Positions 34,096 through 45,329 of a DNA stretch of 64,000 bases are shown here, piece by piece. The stretch is from Sorghum bicolor. Taxonomy: Eukaryota; Streptophyta; Magnoliopsida; Poales; Poaceae. Where the stretch lies: positions 16,729,202-16,793,201 of the forward strand of contig NC_012873.2 of assembly GCF_000003195.3 (NCBI RefSeq), read 5' to 3'. Within the stretch, counting starts at the first letter, position 1. Each line of letters starts with the position of its first letter. The position numbers were made by a program, and so were the translations under genes. The notes under the pieces were generated by a model. The model was not told the DNA's origin, searched no databases, and saw nothing but the letters and a program-made list of their open reading frames with translations.

Positions 34096-34278
34096 TAACT
34101 TTACCCATGGATATCTTTGGGCAGCCATCGATTTCTACCACACGAGCCAATAGTTATGTATACTAACCAATATGTGATATTGATAATAATGAAAACAAAT
34201 CAAACTTGTTGTTAGCTCATTGGCTGTTTAGAGCATCTCTACTAGTTTTTCAATAATGTAAAAGATGGTTGAAAAGTA

Positions 34279-34515
34279 CTCAATCCATCCTAAATTATAA
34301 GACGTTTGATTTTTTTGACACCAAGTTTGACCACGTATCTTATTCAAAAATTTGTACAAAATATTACTTTTGTTATGCTTGGTTTATTAATAAATGTTCT
34401 ACAAGAATGGCTTAACTTTGAATATGTTTGCACAAATTTTTTGAATAAGATAAGATGAATGATCAAATTTAATGTCAAAAAAGTCAAACATATTTATAAT
34501 TTGGGATGGAGAGAG
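34279..34515. mobile_element. Stowaway-like MITE
   Basis: Ends CTCAATCCATCCTAAATTAT and ATAATTTGGGATGGAGAGAG, inverted, flanked by TA (34277-34278, 34516-34517). The TA target and a CTCCNTCC-type end fit Stowaway (Tc1/mariner) MITEs. Length 237 bp. Confidence 0.75.
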
Positions 34516-34610
34516 TAGTAGTTAGGATGGCCTCCATGTTGTTGGAGAAGATAAGACTCTTTTTTTATTTATAAGGGGAGAGGAGGGAATATTGATGGCT
34601 AAAAAATATA

Positions 34611-34865
34611 CTCCTTCGTACTTATAAAGAAAATCGTTTAGGACAATGGCACGATCTTCAAAGCCTAACTTTAACTCCTTATTTTATAAAAATATTTATC
34701 AAAAAGTAGTATATGTATATTTTTATGAAAGTATTTTTAAGGCAAATCTATTCATACGATTTTCACATTTCTAAATTCAACAACTTAAAAATTATTCATG
34801 ATTTATATTCTCAATGTTTGACCAAAACCTTGTCCAAAATGACTTTCTTTATGGTATGGAGGGAG
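34611..34865. mobile_element. Stowaway-like MITE, second family
   Basis: Ends CTCCTTCGTACTTATAAAGA and TATGGTATGGAGGGAG, flanked by TA (34609-34610, 34866-34867), 255 bp. The interior (CAAAGCCTAACTTTAACTCC, then TATATTTTTATG) is shared with the copy at about 38964-39428. Confidence 0.7.
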
Positions 34866-34954
34866 TATTAGGGAGCTGCTAAAGCAATAAAAAAAATGTT
34901 ATCGATAAAGAGAGCTGCTGAAAATGCTCATAGCACGTAACTCCACGTCCACCT

Positions 34955-35117
34955 AGCCCATTACCATTAGGCGGCCCAACCAGCCAAGTCATGTTCTAGC
35001 CCGGAGCCCGCACGGACGGCTCAACTCTAGGCAGCGGGCAAACCGCACAAGCTCCCGCCGCCGCAGCAGCTCGTACTGTCGTCCCCTTCCGCTCGGCTGC
35101 TCCCATTCAAAACCCTA
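34955..35117 (+). promoter_or_regulatory. EMG1 promoter motifs: site II-like elements and telo-box
   Basis: Upstream of EMG1 there are AGCCCA (34955-34960) and GGCCCA (34973-34978), the reverse complements of TGGGCT/TGGGCC (site II elements). The telo-box AAACCCTA lies at 35110-35117, 159 bases before the start codon. In plants this combination is typical of ribosomal protein and ribosome biogenesis genes, which fits the product. Regulation is inferred from the motifs. Confidence 0.6.
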
Positions 35118-35275
35118 GGCGCAAGACGCGACGGCGGCGGCGGCGGCCGGTGGGGCAAGCACGACAGCGAGTAGCTTGCGCAGCGCAGGCGCGCGGCCCC
35201 ACGGAAGCCCGTTCAAGCGTGATAACACCGACGAAACTGATTGCCAAGGCTTAGAGATAGGAGAGGGTTAGAGAG

Positions 35276-38266
35276 ATGGGGCGGCCTTACGGGGTGAAGG
35301 GACGGAAGAAGAAGCGCAAGCTCGAGGAGGCGGCGACCTCTGACGCTGCTCCGCCCGCTGAAGAGGTGGAGGAGCTGCCACCACAAGAGGAGGCCGGTGG
35401 CGAGGAGAAGGGCAACGAGGAGGATGAGGCAGCGGCTGGGGAGGAGGAGCACGCTGCGGTGGACGGGATCCCAATCGTACCCAGAACGCTTGATGGGAAG
35501 CGGCGGCCTGGCGCTATCTTCGTGCTCGAGAGGGCCTGCCTCGAGGTCGGCAAAGTCGGCAAGGTACCGTGGTTCGGCTGGAGCAAGAAATTTCTCTTCT
35601 TCTTTTTTTTTATTGTGCTATTCCTGTTCCGTAACAAATTCAACTCTGGCTCCGTTGTATGCTCATGTACATTTCAGCTTAGGGGATTTGTTCGAGCAAT
35701 TGGTTTATTGAGATGGTTCTCCTACTGTTATTAGTATAGGAAAAAAGGGCAAAATCATAGTAACTTTCACCTTCTCAACTGAAATGCGCACCTTGCTGTG
35801 ACAACTTTGCAGAATGTGGAAATTGGTGAATGAAATCACAGATGCTAGAATATCTATTAAGTGTATGCTTTGTACCAGGAATGCTCAGTATCTTTGTGAT
35901 TATGCAGCTGTAGATAATTTTATCGTTGGCTTGGAGTGGATTCAGGGGGTGTTTAGTTCCCCTTTCATCCAAAAAATTCTGGGTTTTGGTCCATCGTTTT
36001 GCATAATGGAACTAAACACCATGCAAAATTTTTGGCAAAATGGTTGTTATTCTCCATTTTGGATTTTGGCCTCAAGAGGCCAAAAAAAGCCCAAAAGAGC
36101 GTCAAGAGGCCATAATGAGGGCAATAAATTGTGCATTTTGGATGGAACTAAATATAACCCTGAAAATTTTGGCATTTTGCATTTCATCACTCCAAAGTAG
36201 TTGACATTTTGCATTCCGTAGGGAACTAAGCAGGCCCTCAGTCTTTCTGTTGAGATATTGGTGACATCTTGTACATGTATGGTCATAAGTTTAATTTGTA
36301 CAGGACCAATTGTTTTCATGTGCTTGCATGGCAACATATGAGGCTTGTCATCTCCCTTCTTCAGTTTATCACTATAGCCTATGCTGATCTTTTCCCAGTA
36401 AAAGGTTGTTCCTTGCATATCTTGAATTCCAGTGTTCAGTAGACGTTCTTTTCTTATAAAGAAGTGTCAAATTCACTTCAGAGTAGACTTTGTGTGGTCT
36501 ATTGTTCAGAGATTCCTCTATTTATCTTGTAAGAAGGTATATTTGTATTTCGCTATCCTTGACCATTGCTAGTATTTCTGTTTTTAATCATTTAGAAGGT
36601 CTAGTGTTATTTGCAGAAACAAAAAAAAAAAAAATCAAGCATAACATCTGGGATGCTCTCTTTCTAAACAAATGATTATCACCCTATGGGTATTTGTCTG
36701 ACAGTTTCTTTTACCATTCTGTGCAGACTATGCAAATCTTGAACTCAGATGATCATGCAAATTATTTGAGGAAGCAGAATCGCAATCCTGCAGATTATAG
36801 GCCTGATATAATTCATCAGGTAATGTAAATTTCTTGTTGCCTGAAAATATCAAAAATACTGGAAGATGAATAAAAAAACACTCCTCGTTTTATTTAAATT
36901 TTATTCTCAGTTATTTGCTTCAAGTAAATGGGGATCATGCATTTATTCTATATCCAATTATCAAGTGCTTTCTTTTAGTATTTCCATTGTCCAATTGATC
37001 ACCCCTGCAACCTGTGCTATTTGTTAAAGAAAACATCAGTGACCTAGTAAAAAATAGGGCCTACCAACAATAATTCAGCTCATTCCTTTCTGACGGACAT
37101 CCTTTCCAACTTGTCATTGATGAGTTTCTTTCAAAAATGTTTTGCAGGCTCTACTAGCAATATTTGATAGCCCTCTGACTAAGGCTGGAAGGTTACAGGC
37201 TGTTTATGTGAGGACTGAAAAGGGAGTATTGTTTGAAATCAAACCTCATGTTCGCATGCCAAGAACGTTTAAACGTTTCTGTGGTTTAATGTGTAAGTTA
37301 TTAATAAAACTCTTGTACCTTCTGTATCTTATGTGTTTCTGTTATTTTGATAATTGTGCTGATTGCAAGTAACTATATAATATGGCAGCACAATTGTTAC
37401 AAAAACTGAGCATTACGGCAGTTGGGAAGCGTGAGAAACTTCTTAATGTTGTTAAAAATCCTGTTACCCGCTATCTACCTGTTGGTGCACGAAAGATTGG
37501 TGAGAATCTATATTGTTTATTATGACATATTTCATATCAGGTAGATATGCTAATTGATACATTTTCTTTTATATACTTAGGCCTTTCATTTAGTGCTGAG
37601 AAGTCAGTCAACTTGTTTGACTATGTTGCCAAATCCAGTGATGATGAACCCCTTGTGTTTGTGGTGAGTAACTGTGCTTGTAAGCTGGGCAATTTTGATC
37701 CCTTAATGCTTGTACGTAATCCCATACTGTCTGCACATTATGTCCAGGTTGGTGCCATGGCCCATGGAAAGATCGACAAGGAATACACAGATGATTACAT
37801 ACAAAGTAAGTAACATTTAGTTGAAATAAAAAAAAATATATGCTGAAAAATTAGATCAAGGTGACATTCTATTTTCTTGCATTCACCGTGGTTTGGTTGT
37901 TAATTAGTGCCCACATGTACCTGTAGCAAATGGCCTTGGTAGCAACTTGGGCATGACCAGTTTGGATCAAAATATCATCCTGCTTCTAACTAGATTGACT
38001 TGCTGGTGTTGACATCTTATTTAGAGAATGAGAAACTAGCAAATATAAATGTCCAAAATTATCTACTTTGATGATTACATTGCTTGGACAAAGGGACAGA
38101 TATTGTGAAGACAATGTATGCATATTATTTATTTATCTGTATCTGTTTTCCTTTCAACTATAGTGACCAGTTCCCCGTTTGTGCAGTTTGCAACTACCCT
38201 CTCAGTGCCGCCTGCTGTTTAAATCGGATATGCAGTGCCCTGGAGCAAAAGTGGAACATCCAATGA
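35276..38266 (+). CDS. EMG1: EMG1/NEP1 18S rRNA pseudouridine N1-methyltransferase, 7 exons
   Basis: Coding exons are 35276-35563, 36727-36819, 37148-37292, 37389-37499, 37581-37663, 37748-37805 and 38187-38266. All have GT-AG junctions and matching phases, giving 285 residues. The N-terminus is lysine-rich (GRKKKRK, a likely nuclear/nucleolar signal), then a long acidic Glu/Ala linker to about residue 62. The SPOUT-class EMG1 domain runs from about residue 75 to the end: [62 protein letters not shown] (about 238-248, the cofactor-binding knot region) and the C-terminal [18 protein letters not shown]1 methylates a hypermodified pseudouridine of 18S rRNA and is needed for small-subunit assembly in the nucleolus. 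The last acceptor was chosen because it alone preserves the conserved C-terminus. No lesion is seen. Confidence 0.95.
35947..36236. mobile_element. MITE inside EMG1 intron 1
   Basis: Inverted ends GGGGTGTTTAGTTCCCC and GGGAACTAAGCAGGCCC, with TCAG adjoining both sides (35943-35946 and about 36237-36240). The interior contains ATGCAAAATTTTTGG and CCAAAATTTTCAGG-like words as inverted halves. It is a different family from the GGCCTTGTTTAG copies and does not disturb the EMG1 splice sites. Confidence 0.65.
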
Positions 38267-38963
38267 TGATCTTTTGAAACAAGCATGGGAATCATGTTTT
38301 TTGTTACATATGATTAGCTAGTAGCATTGCATGATTCTCCATCTTACATGTACTGCCTTCTTTTTATCTACAACACCTCGAGCTTTGACAGTGTTATAAA
38401 TTTTAAACCAAATGTTTCAGTGTAGCAGTATGAGGCGTTTTAGACATCAACGCCGGTGCTTATGATTCATGCCTCTAAACGGTTGTTCATCAAGTCATTT
38501 TTGACAAAAAAAAAACCAGAGTGCTGTGCGTAATGAGACCAAACTTGGTTTAACTCGCACATTGCTGTTAGATCTTTATATCTGGTCATGTAGTATACCG
38601 CAACGATGTTCATTTCATTTGTCTTTGTGCTCCCTGCCATTTGCTGTTTCTAGTTATGGTTTCTCTGCTATGCACAAAAAAAAAAAAACTGCGGTTTTGT
38701 GGATCACGAGTTGTGGCATTTTTGTCCGCCATGGAAGAATTTGTGAATTTCGTTAATCGTGTTGTGAAATTGCTGCACGATATCCTACATAGGATTGGCC
38801 TGCACTGCAGAGAGAAAATTGGCTTCTGCGAAAGGTTTGCTTTTTCTCTCCCTTTCATTGGAAACAAGATCAAAATTTCATGTCCTCAATCAAGCATTGC
38901 TGAACTGGATATACAATGCGAAACACAAACAATGAACTTCGTTTGGACCTTAATAACTGCTCC
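38267..38963. other. EMG1 3' flank, no further gene
   Basis: The sequence after the EMG1 stop probably holds the 3' untranslated region. A-rich runs occur near 38507 and 38678. A plus-strand open stretch near 38641-38988 has no recognisable domain and runs into a MITE end, so it is not called as a gene. Confidence 0.4.
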
Positions 38964-39428
38964 ATTCATCCTGAAATATAAGGTATGATTTGATTTGAGG
39001 CTTTCAAAATCACACTTTTATCGCCATTTCCTCCTATATAGTATATATATCATTTGTGGCAACAAAAAATAATCATAGAGTATTTCTAAATACAAATCTA
39101 ATGCAACTATTTTTAGCACATTTTTCATATGATAAGAGTAATTATTGTTCAAAAACTATAATGTTTGAATTTTAAAGTACATAGTTGGTAAAAAAAGTCA
39201 TTTTGAATAGTGACATGGTCTCCAAAGCATAATTTTAACTTTGTTTTATAAAAATATTTATTGAAAAGTGATATATGTATATTTTTATAAAAATACATTT
39301 CAAAACAAATCTATTTATATGATTTTCATATTTCTAAACTCAACAACTTAAAAGCTATTCATAATTTGTATTTTCAATGTTTAATCCAAACCTTATCCAA
39401 AACAACTTCTTTTATCAACCTGGAGGGA
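38964..39428. mobile_element. Stowaway-like MITE, larger relative of 34611-34865
   Basis: Starts near CATTCATCCTGAAATATAAG and ends CAACCTGGAGGGAG followed by TA. The right two thirds are closely similar to the MITE at 34611 (TTATTTTATAAAAATATTTAT-like core, CAACAACTTAAAA). Left boundary approximate. Confidence 0.6.
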
Positions 39429-39430
39429 GT

Positions 39431-39926
39431 ACACTACACACTATATTTTGAGACTTGAAGAACCGGGGTGGCCTTCTTTTTGCCTCCATACCAATGGTAC
39501 TCGGAGCCACTAGGTTCCCCCGAGCTCCCCAAGCCATCTTCTCCGAATGGGGGGGGGGGGAGGGTGTGGTAGTAGGCCGAAGTCGCGGAAATCCCGTAGT
39601 GTGTTGGTACGCCGAAGTCACGGAGATCCTGTTTCCTCTTGTAAGAGTTCGCCTCGACCCGTTAGTCTAAGCTTGCCTCAACCCGTTAGCCTTGTTTAGC
39701 CGAAGGATAGACGTTTGATTGGCGTTGAAACGTTGAACTAGCAGCTTAGGCGGTGAAACGTTGGACTAGCAGCTCGAACAGAGGAACAAGCCGATCTTAA
39801 TTGTGAGGTTTAACCCTGCCGTTGGACTGGAAACCATATACACTACAAGGTGATCTTAATTGTGAGGTTTATCTCTGCCGTTGGACTGGAAACTACCTCA
39901 TCTAAACTCCTTTGTCTTCGTATAAG
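39431..39926 (+). promoter_or_regulatory. Pararetrovirus leader with candidate primer-binding site and short repeats
   Basis: Non-coding sequence before the first viral ORF. TGGTACTCGGAGCCA at 39495-39509 resembles the initiator tRNA-Met primer site TGGTATCAGAGCCA with two differences. A 12-base G run lies at 39549-39560. A 42-base segment (39793-39834) is repeated at 39852-39893, and a GAAACGTTGRACTAGCAGCT unit occurs twice near 39727 and 39756. Confidence 0.45.
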
Positions 39927-41624
39927 ATGTCTTGGTTAGTAAGGACACTTAGTGCTTCTGACAGGTCTATAGCCTCTTGTAACAGTGATAAGTGGGTTAA
40001 GGATATGTCTAATATATCATATAAATGCTTTGAAAAAATCACTAGTACGCATAAATCTCTCCACTTAGAAAATAATACAAAAAATAAACTACAAAATATG
40101 GTCCAAACTACATACGAAGATAACTCCTATAAACCATCAATCTCTGATTTTGAAATCAACGTCATTGAGGTTGATGATCCTGAACTACAAACATATTGTT
40201 ATATAGTAAAGGAAAAGGAGTTCCAAATAGATAAAGAACTTCTCCGCAGGGAAATAGCGCTCCCCAAAAATAAAGCTAAAAAGGAAAGGTATTTCAAGAA
40301 TGTGGATCAGCCTTTTAGGTTGAAAATTAGAGAAGTTTGGCACAAAGAGATGATTGAGCAAAAGAAGAACATATTCTTCTTTGATTGGTATGAAAACAGT
40401 CAAATCAGACATTTTGAAAAATTCTTTAAACCAGGTTCAAAGCAAAAGGATAAGATAGAACCTGAGTCTGATAATGACAAAATAACCATGATAGAAAAGG
40501 TTTCTAAAGATTGGAAGACCACCAGTGGTAAACAGGTAGAACCTGTTTATCCACCCTTTGAACCCATCCAATCAGAAGCAAAAGTTGGAAGCATTAAGGC
40601 CTGTCCATTCAAAAGTATATCCAAAGTTACCAATGCTGAACCTATAAGGACTGAACCTAGGGGTCACATGGTGGAACAACAAAACCAGCAAATGGAGCAT
40701 GTTGAAGACATTGTTATAGATGGGATAAAACCTAGCAAAAGTAAACTCAAGGTAAATCTTCCATCTAGCACTCATCCTGATGCTCCCCATACTCCAATAC
40801 TTATTCCACTTTTCATCCCACAAATGATCTTTCCCAACTTCAAACATGGAAAACAAAAGGCCATTAGATCCTCTATTTTAGAGGAACCACCCGATGATTT
40901 TGGAAATTTTACGGTCAATAAAGATATCAACCAAATCTATGGACATAGCAAAAATGTGACAAAACCTCTCACAACTATAGTACAAATTGCTATGATAAAT
41001 TATCCTCCTAGGATTACTCATGACCTTCAATTCAAAATGCCCTACATAACAAGGAATCCTGAAAGGCTCACAGATTATCAAATGATTAAGAGCCATCAAA
41101 TGACTATGAGTGCAAAGTTTGGCTTAGCAGGTGGAAATAGTGAAGTAGCCTATATGATTGACATAAGTTTTTTGGGTTGGTGGGATCACTACCTTAGTGA
41201 GACCCAAAGAAAATCCATAGCTAAAGCCACAAAAATTTATGAAAAGCCAGATGTCCTAGTTGTTGATCAAGGACAATCTCTAAAAATAGCCCCCAATATT
41301 ATCTTAATCATGTTCTATAACCTATTTTATCATCATAATGAAAACTATGAGAAGAATAGAGAACAATTGATTATTTTGAGATGCAAAACTGCAACAAATG
41401 GGTATAAAGATTATTTCCTATCAAAATTATATACTCTTGGAGAACCTAATCAAAATTTTTGGAAAGAAAAATATATATCTAGCTGGCGTTCCCCATCTTA
41501 TGATAAGGAAGAAGCTATAAACTATCAAAAATCAGACATAAGGAAAATAATCCAAATAGAAGGAGCTGAGTTTGCAGTGTTTTGGAGGCTAAAGACCAAC
41601 CCAAAATCCAAAAGGGTAGTATGA
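39927..41624 (+). pseudogene. Pararetrovirus ORF 1 (capsid/movement polyprotein region)
   Basis: An uninterrupted frame of 565 codons from the ATG at 39927. Residues about 80-160 (basic, with FFFDWYE) resemble the spacer after the movement domain of caulimovirid polyproteins. The C-terminal third with FLGWWDHYL, FWKEKYISSW and nearby hydrophobics resembles the capsid N-terminal part seen in plant pararetrovirus polyproteins. No CCHC knuckle is visible and a full movement-protein domain was not recognised, so parts may be missing. Its stop overlaps the next start as ATGA. The frame is open here but the virus as a whole is broken. Confidence 0.6.
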
Positions 41625-42586
41625 ATAGAAATCTGAGAAAATTTGGCCGTCAAATTAGTTTTAGAGGCCCTTTTGAAATCAAAAGCCTACAGAAAAACCA
41701 AAGCTGGCATAAAATAAAAACTGCTAAAAACATCTTGGTTCTCTCTGATCTAGATCAATTCTTGCTAGATACCTTTGATATTGTGCAAAACCCAAAAGAA
41801 AAAGGAATTATCCTTGAAAAATTCTTATCGAAAGTAAAAAACAACAAAGATGAGTCAGGAAAAGTGTTTTGCTCTATAGATAAAGATCTAAAGACAAAGG
41901 GTAAGCAACAAGACCTAGATAACCTTTCAAAAGAATATAAAGAGATTAAGGAAGAATTAAGAAACCTCAAAAGAAAAGCACAAATCCTTGATTATCAAAA
42001 CTCTGATAATGATGAGAAAATTAATGAAGCCCAAAATGTAGATCTGGTTGGCTCCATAGAAAGATATTTTAAACAAAAATGGTATGCTGAGATCCAATAT
42101 AAATTCCATGATGGTTTCAACTTCAAATATAAAACTTTTATTGACTCAAGTGCAGATGTTAACTGCATCAGAGAAGGAATTATCCCTTTTAAATATTTTG
42201 AAAAATCATCACATAGGGTTCATGCGGCTAATGGAAATCTACTCCAAGCTAGCCATAAAGTTCCTGTAGTCCACGTTTGTATTTCTGGAGTTTGCTTGAA
42301 AACATCATTCTTATTGATCAAAAACCTCAATCAAGGAGTGATCCTAGGAACCCCATTTCTATCTTTAATAAGACCTTTCTTTGTGACTGAGAAAAGTATT
42401 CAATTTACCATCAAAGGCAAAAAGGTAGAATTGATGTTCACTTCCCAACCTAAGGAGACTCTCTTGAATCATCTAAAGGAAGCAATCCGTCATAAAGAAC
42501 AATTCATTCATGAGGTTGCCGATGAAATCAAGAAAGTAAGAATTGATAGGCAAAAAGGTAGAATTGATGTTCACTTCCCAACCTAA
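41621..42586 (+). pseudogene. Pararetrovirus ORF 2, N-terminal part with aspartic protease
   Basis: Starts at the ATG at 41621, which overlaps the ORF 1 stop (41622-41624) as ATGA. A lysine-rich coiled-coil-like stretch lies at about residues 85-135. An aspartic protease domain follows, with active-site-like FIDSSADVNCI near 42139 and the downstream GVILGTPFLS near 42335. The frame ends at 42586 because a 133-bp duplication shifts it. It would mature the viral polyprotein. Confidence 0.75.
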
Positions 42587-42681
42587 GGAGACTCTCTTGA
42601 ATCATCTAAAGGAAGCAATCCGTCATAAAGAACAATTCATTCATGAGGTTGCCGATGAAATCAAGAAAGTAAGAATTGATA
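42416..42681 (+). repeat. 133-bp tandem duplication, identical copies, in the viral pol
   Basis: The segment 42416-42548 is repeated at 42549-42681 with no difference seen until the last base or two. 133 is not a multiple of three, so the duplication shifts the frame between protease and RT. The identity of the copies contrasts with the older nonsense changes nearby and suggests a recent event. Confidence 0.9.
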
Positions 42682-44114
42682 AGACCCTTGAAGATCCAAA
42701 ATTCAAGATTAAAATAAAAGCCCTAGAAGATAAATTTATCAAAGATATATGCTCTGATATTCCTTCTGCCTTTTGGCATAGGAAGAAGCATGTTGTGACT
42801 CTCCCTTACATATCTGGCTTTAGTGAAGATAAAATCCCCACCAAAGCGAGACCCATCCAAATGAATAGCAGACTTTTAGAAATCTGCAAATCTGAGATCA
42901 CTGAGCTCTTAAAGAAGGGCTTAATAAGGAAAAGTTCCTCACCTTGGAGTTATGCAGCCTTCTATTGTGAAAATGCTGCTGAAAAAGAAAGAGGTGTTCC
43001 TAGATTGGTAATTAACTATAAGCCTCTTAACAAAGTATTACAATGGATAAGATATCCAATTCCTTATAAACATGACTTGATCCGAAGAATTCAAGGATCT
43101 CAAATTTATTCCAAATTGGATATGAAGTCTGGATTTTGGCAAATTCAAATAAAGGAAGAAGACAGGTATAAAACTGCTTTTACCACTCCATTTGGTCATT
43201 ATGAATGAAATGTTATGCCTTTTGGTTTGAAAAATGCTCCATCAGAATTTCAAAAAATCATGAATGAAATTTTCTTGCCATACACCTCCTTTATCATAGT
43301 CTATATAGATGATGTCTTAATTTTCTCACAAAATATTGATCAACATTGGAAGCATCTAAACATGTTCCACAAAATAATTATCCAAAATGGCCTTGTAGTT
43401 TCTGCTCGGAAAATGAAACTTTTTCAAACCAACATACAATTTTTAGGATATAAGATACAACATGATCAAGTTCTTCCAGTCACCCGGGTGATAGAATTTG
43501 CAGATAAGTTCCCTGATGAGATTAAAGAAAAGAAACAATTGCAAAGATTTTTAGGATGTTTGAATTATGTTTCAGATTTTTATGAAAGATTAGCAAAGGA
43601 TAGAAAGATTCTAACCGAAAGGTTAAAGAAAAATCTTCCTGCCTGGACCACAAGACACACTCAGGAAGTGAAACGGATCAAGAGTAAGGTCAAAAGGCTA
43701 CCATGCTTATATATATTAGATCATGATGCATTTAAAATTATTGAGATAGATGCCTCAGATTTTGGTTATGGAGGAATCCTAAAACAAAGGAAGGATTCCA
43801 AAGAACAGCTCATCAGGTTCGCTTCTGGAACCTGGAACGACGCTCAAAGAAATTATTCTACCATCAAAAAAGAAATATTGGCAATCGTAAAGGTTGTCTC
43901 AAAATTTTAAGGAGAACTTCTCAATCAGAAATTCTTATTGAGAATATATTGCAAAGCTGCAAAAGATGTTCTCCAAAAAGATGTGGAGAATTTAGTCTCC
44001 AAACAGATATTTGCCAGATGACAAGCAATATTATCATGCTTTGAATTTGATATTGAGCATATAAAGGGAGAAATAAATTCGCTCCCAGATTTCTTATCTC
44101 GTGAATTCTTATAG
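42543..44114 (+). pseudogene. Pararetrovirus reverse transcriptase and RNase H
   Basis: After the duplication the frame continues into RT: RLVINYKPLNKVLQ, YSKLDMKSGFWQIQI, FGLKNAPSEFQ and the catalytic YIDDVLIF (codons at 43303-43326). RNase H follows, with IIEIDASDFGYGGILKQ near 43738 and YSTIKKEILAIV near 43854. In-frame stops are at 43206-43208, 43908-43910 and 44019-44021, and the natural end is the TAG at 44112-44114. There is no integrase, as expected for a pararetrovirus. The enzyme would copy pregenomic RNA into DNA, but this copy is dead. Confidence 0.9.
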
Positions 44115-44118
44115 GGAT

Positions 44119-45211
44119 ATGGCACTCAAAAGAGAATTATCATTCAAAGGGAGAAGTGATGAAAGCTCTCCATCCAAACAAACTTATCAGGGGAAAATAA
44201 GTAAAAGCCCCATGAAGCAAGGAAAATATGGAAATGCGTCTCAATATATTCAGAATTCAGAGGAAATAATATTACCTCTAGAATTCAATGATTCAGATCT
44301 CGACCTTCAAAATATATTGGGAAAGTATTTCCCCCAAAGATTCTTATTTTATACCTGAGTATCCAGGTAAAGATCAAAATTATTATGAAACAATATTGTA
44401 TGAAACACAAAGCGCACAAATATTCCATAATAAAAATGGAGAAGAATTGGGATTTACAAAATTATTAATCCAGAAAGTTATTCATATGGAAGAATGGGAC
44501 AGAAGTTCCAATCCTTATGTGGCTAAAACTATATACTCAGCCACATGCCTCAATAAGAAATACAACTATTGGGATTATCAAAAGGCTTGGGAAAGGGTGC
44601 TTCTCATACAAAATTATCAAATGAAGCATTCATGGTTCATCCGCTTCAAAGAAGGATGTGGTGAAATACCACTATGGTTCTTTAACAACTGCTGGCCTAA
44701 GGCTGGAGCAATCCTAGAGATACTCCCTGAAGACATTATCAGAATGATCACACAAGAGTCCGAGAAAAACTTAAAGGACTATCCCTTTATACTTATGCAG
44801 TTCTGTGTGGAAACATCTCTACCATGGATCATCAAGTGGGAGTTTGATATTCAAAAAACCCAATTCCCAGCAACTCTCAGAAGAAAAAATTATGCAAGAT
44901 GGTGGGATAAATTCAATATTCAGGCCATCATTAATAAAAGAAGATATGAAGCCTCAAGCAAAAAATCCAACATGGCCAAGCTAAAGGAAGACATTACCAA
45001 AGAGTTACTACTAAAACAACCAAATTTCTCCCAAGCTGATCTCATACTGCTTGTTTATGAAAGAATGTTCAAGATGTTAGATGATACTCCTCATCCACTT
45101 TAGATTAAATCTCCTAAGCCAGAAGATGAAGAAGATCAAGTACAATGCAGCCAGGCAGTACCAGGTTTCGTATATTATTCACCAATGAAGCAAGAAGAAG
45201 AAGGATCCTAG
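44119..45211 (+). pseudogene. Pararetrovirus ORF 3, unknown function
   Basis: Begins at the ATG at 44119, five bases after the pol stop. The reading shifts frame between about 44288 and 44358 and is then open to a TAG at 45101-45103, with 35 more sense codons before a second stop (45209-45211). The protein is rich in Trp, Lys and Ile (WFIRFKEGCGEIPLWFFNNC, YARWWDKFNIQAIIN). I recognise no domain. A third ORF after RNase H occurs in several endogenous caulimovirids. By position it could be a translational transactivator/inclusion protein, but no such motif is seen. Confidence 0.6.
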
Positions 45212-45329
45212 GGAGGAATATCTGATTACTCCCCAATGAGCAAATAAAATCACAATCAAATGAAGAAGACTAGATATTTGCAAAGGAACCTACATTATTG
45301 AAGATAAGATCAAACTTTATCAAGAGTCT

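Noticed and set aside
33476..34150. A 224-codon minus-strand ORF across the MITE at 33480-34095
   Set aside because: It runs through the terminal repeats and the GC-rich core, where open frames occur on both strands in several phases. Base composition alone explains it.
38641..38988. A 115-codon plus-strand ORF downstream of EMG1
   Set aside because: It overlaps an A-run and the EMG1 3' flank, has no recognisable domain and ends in a MITE terminus.
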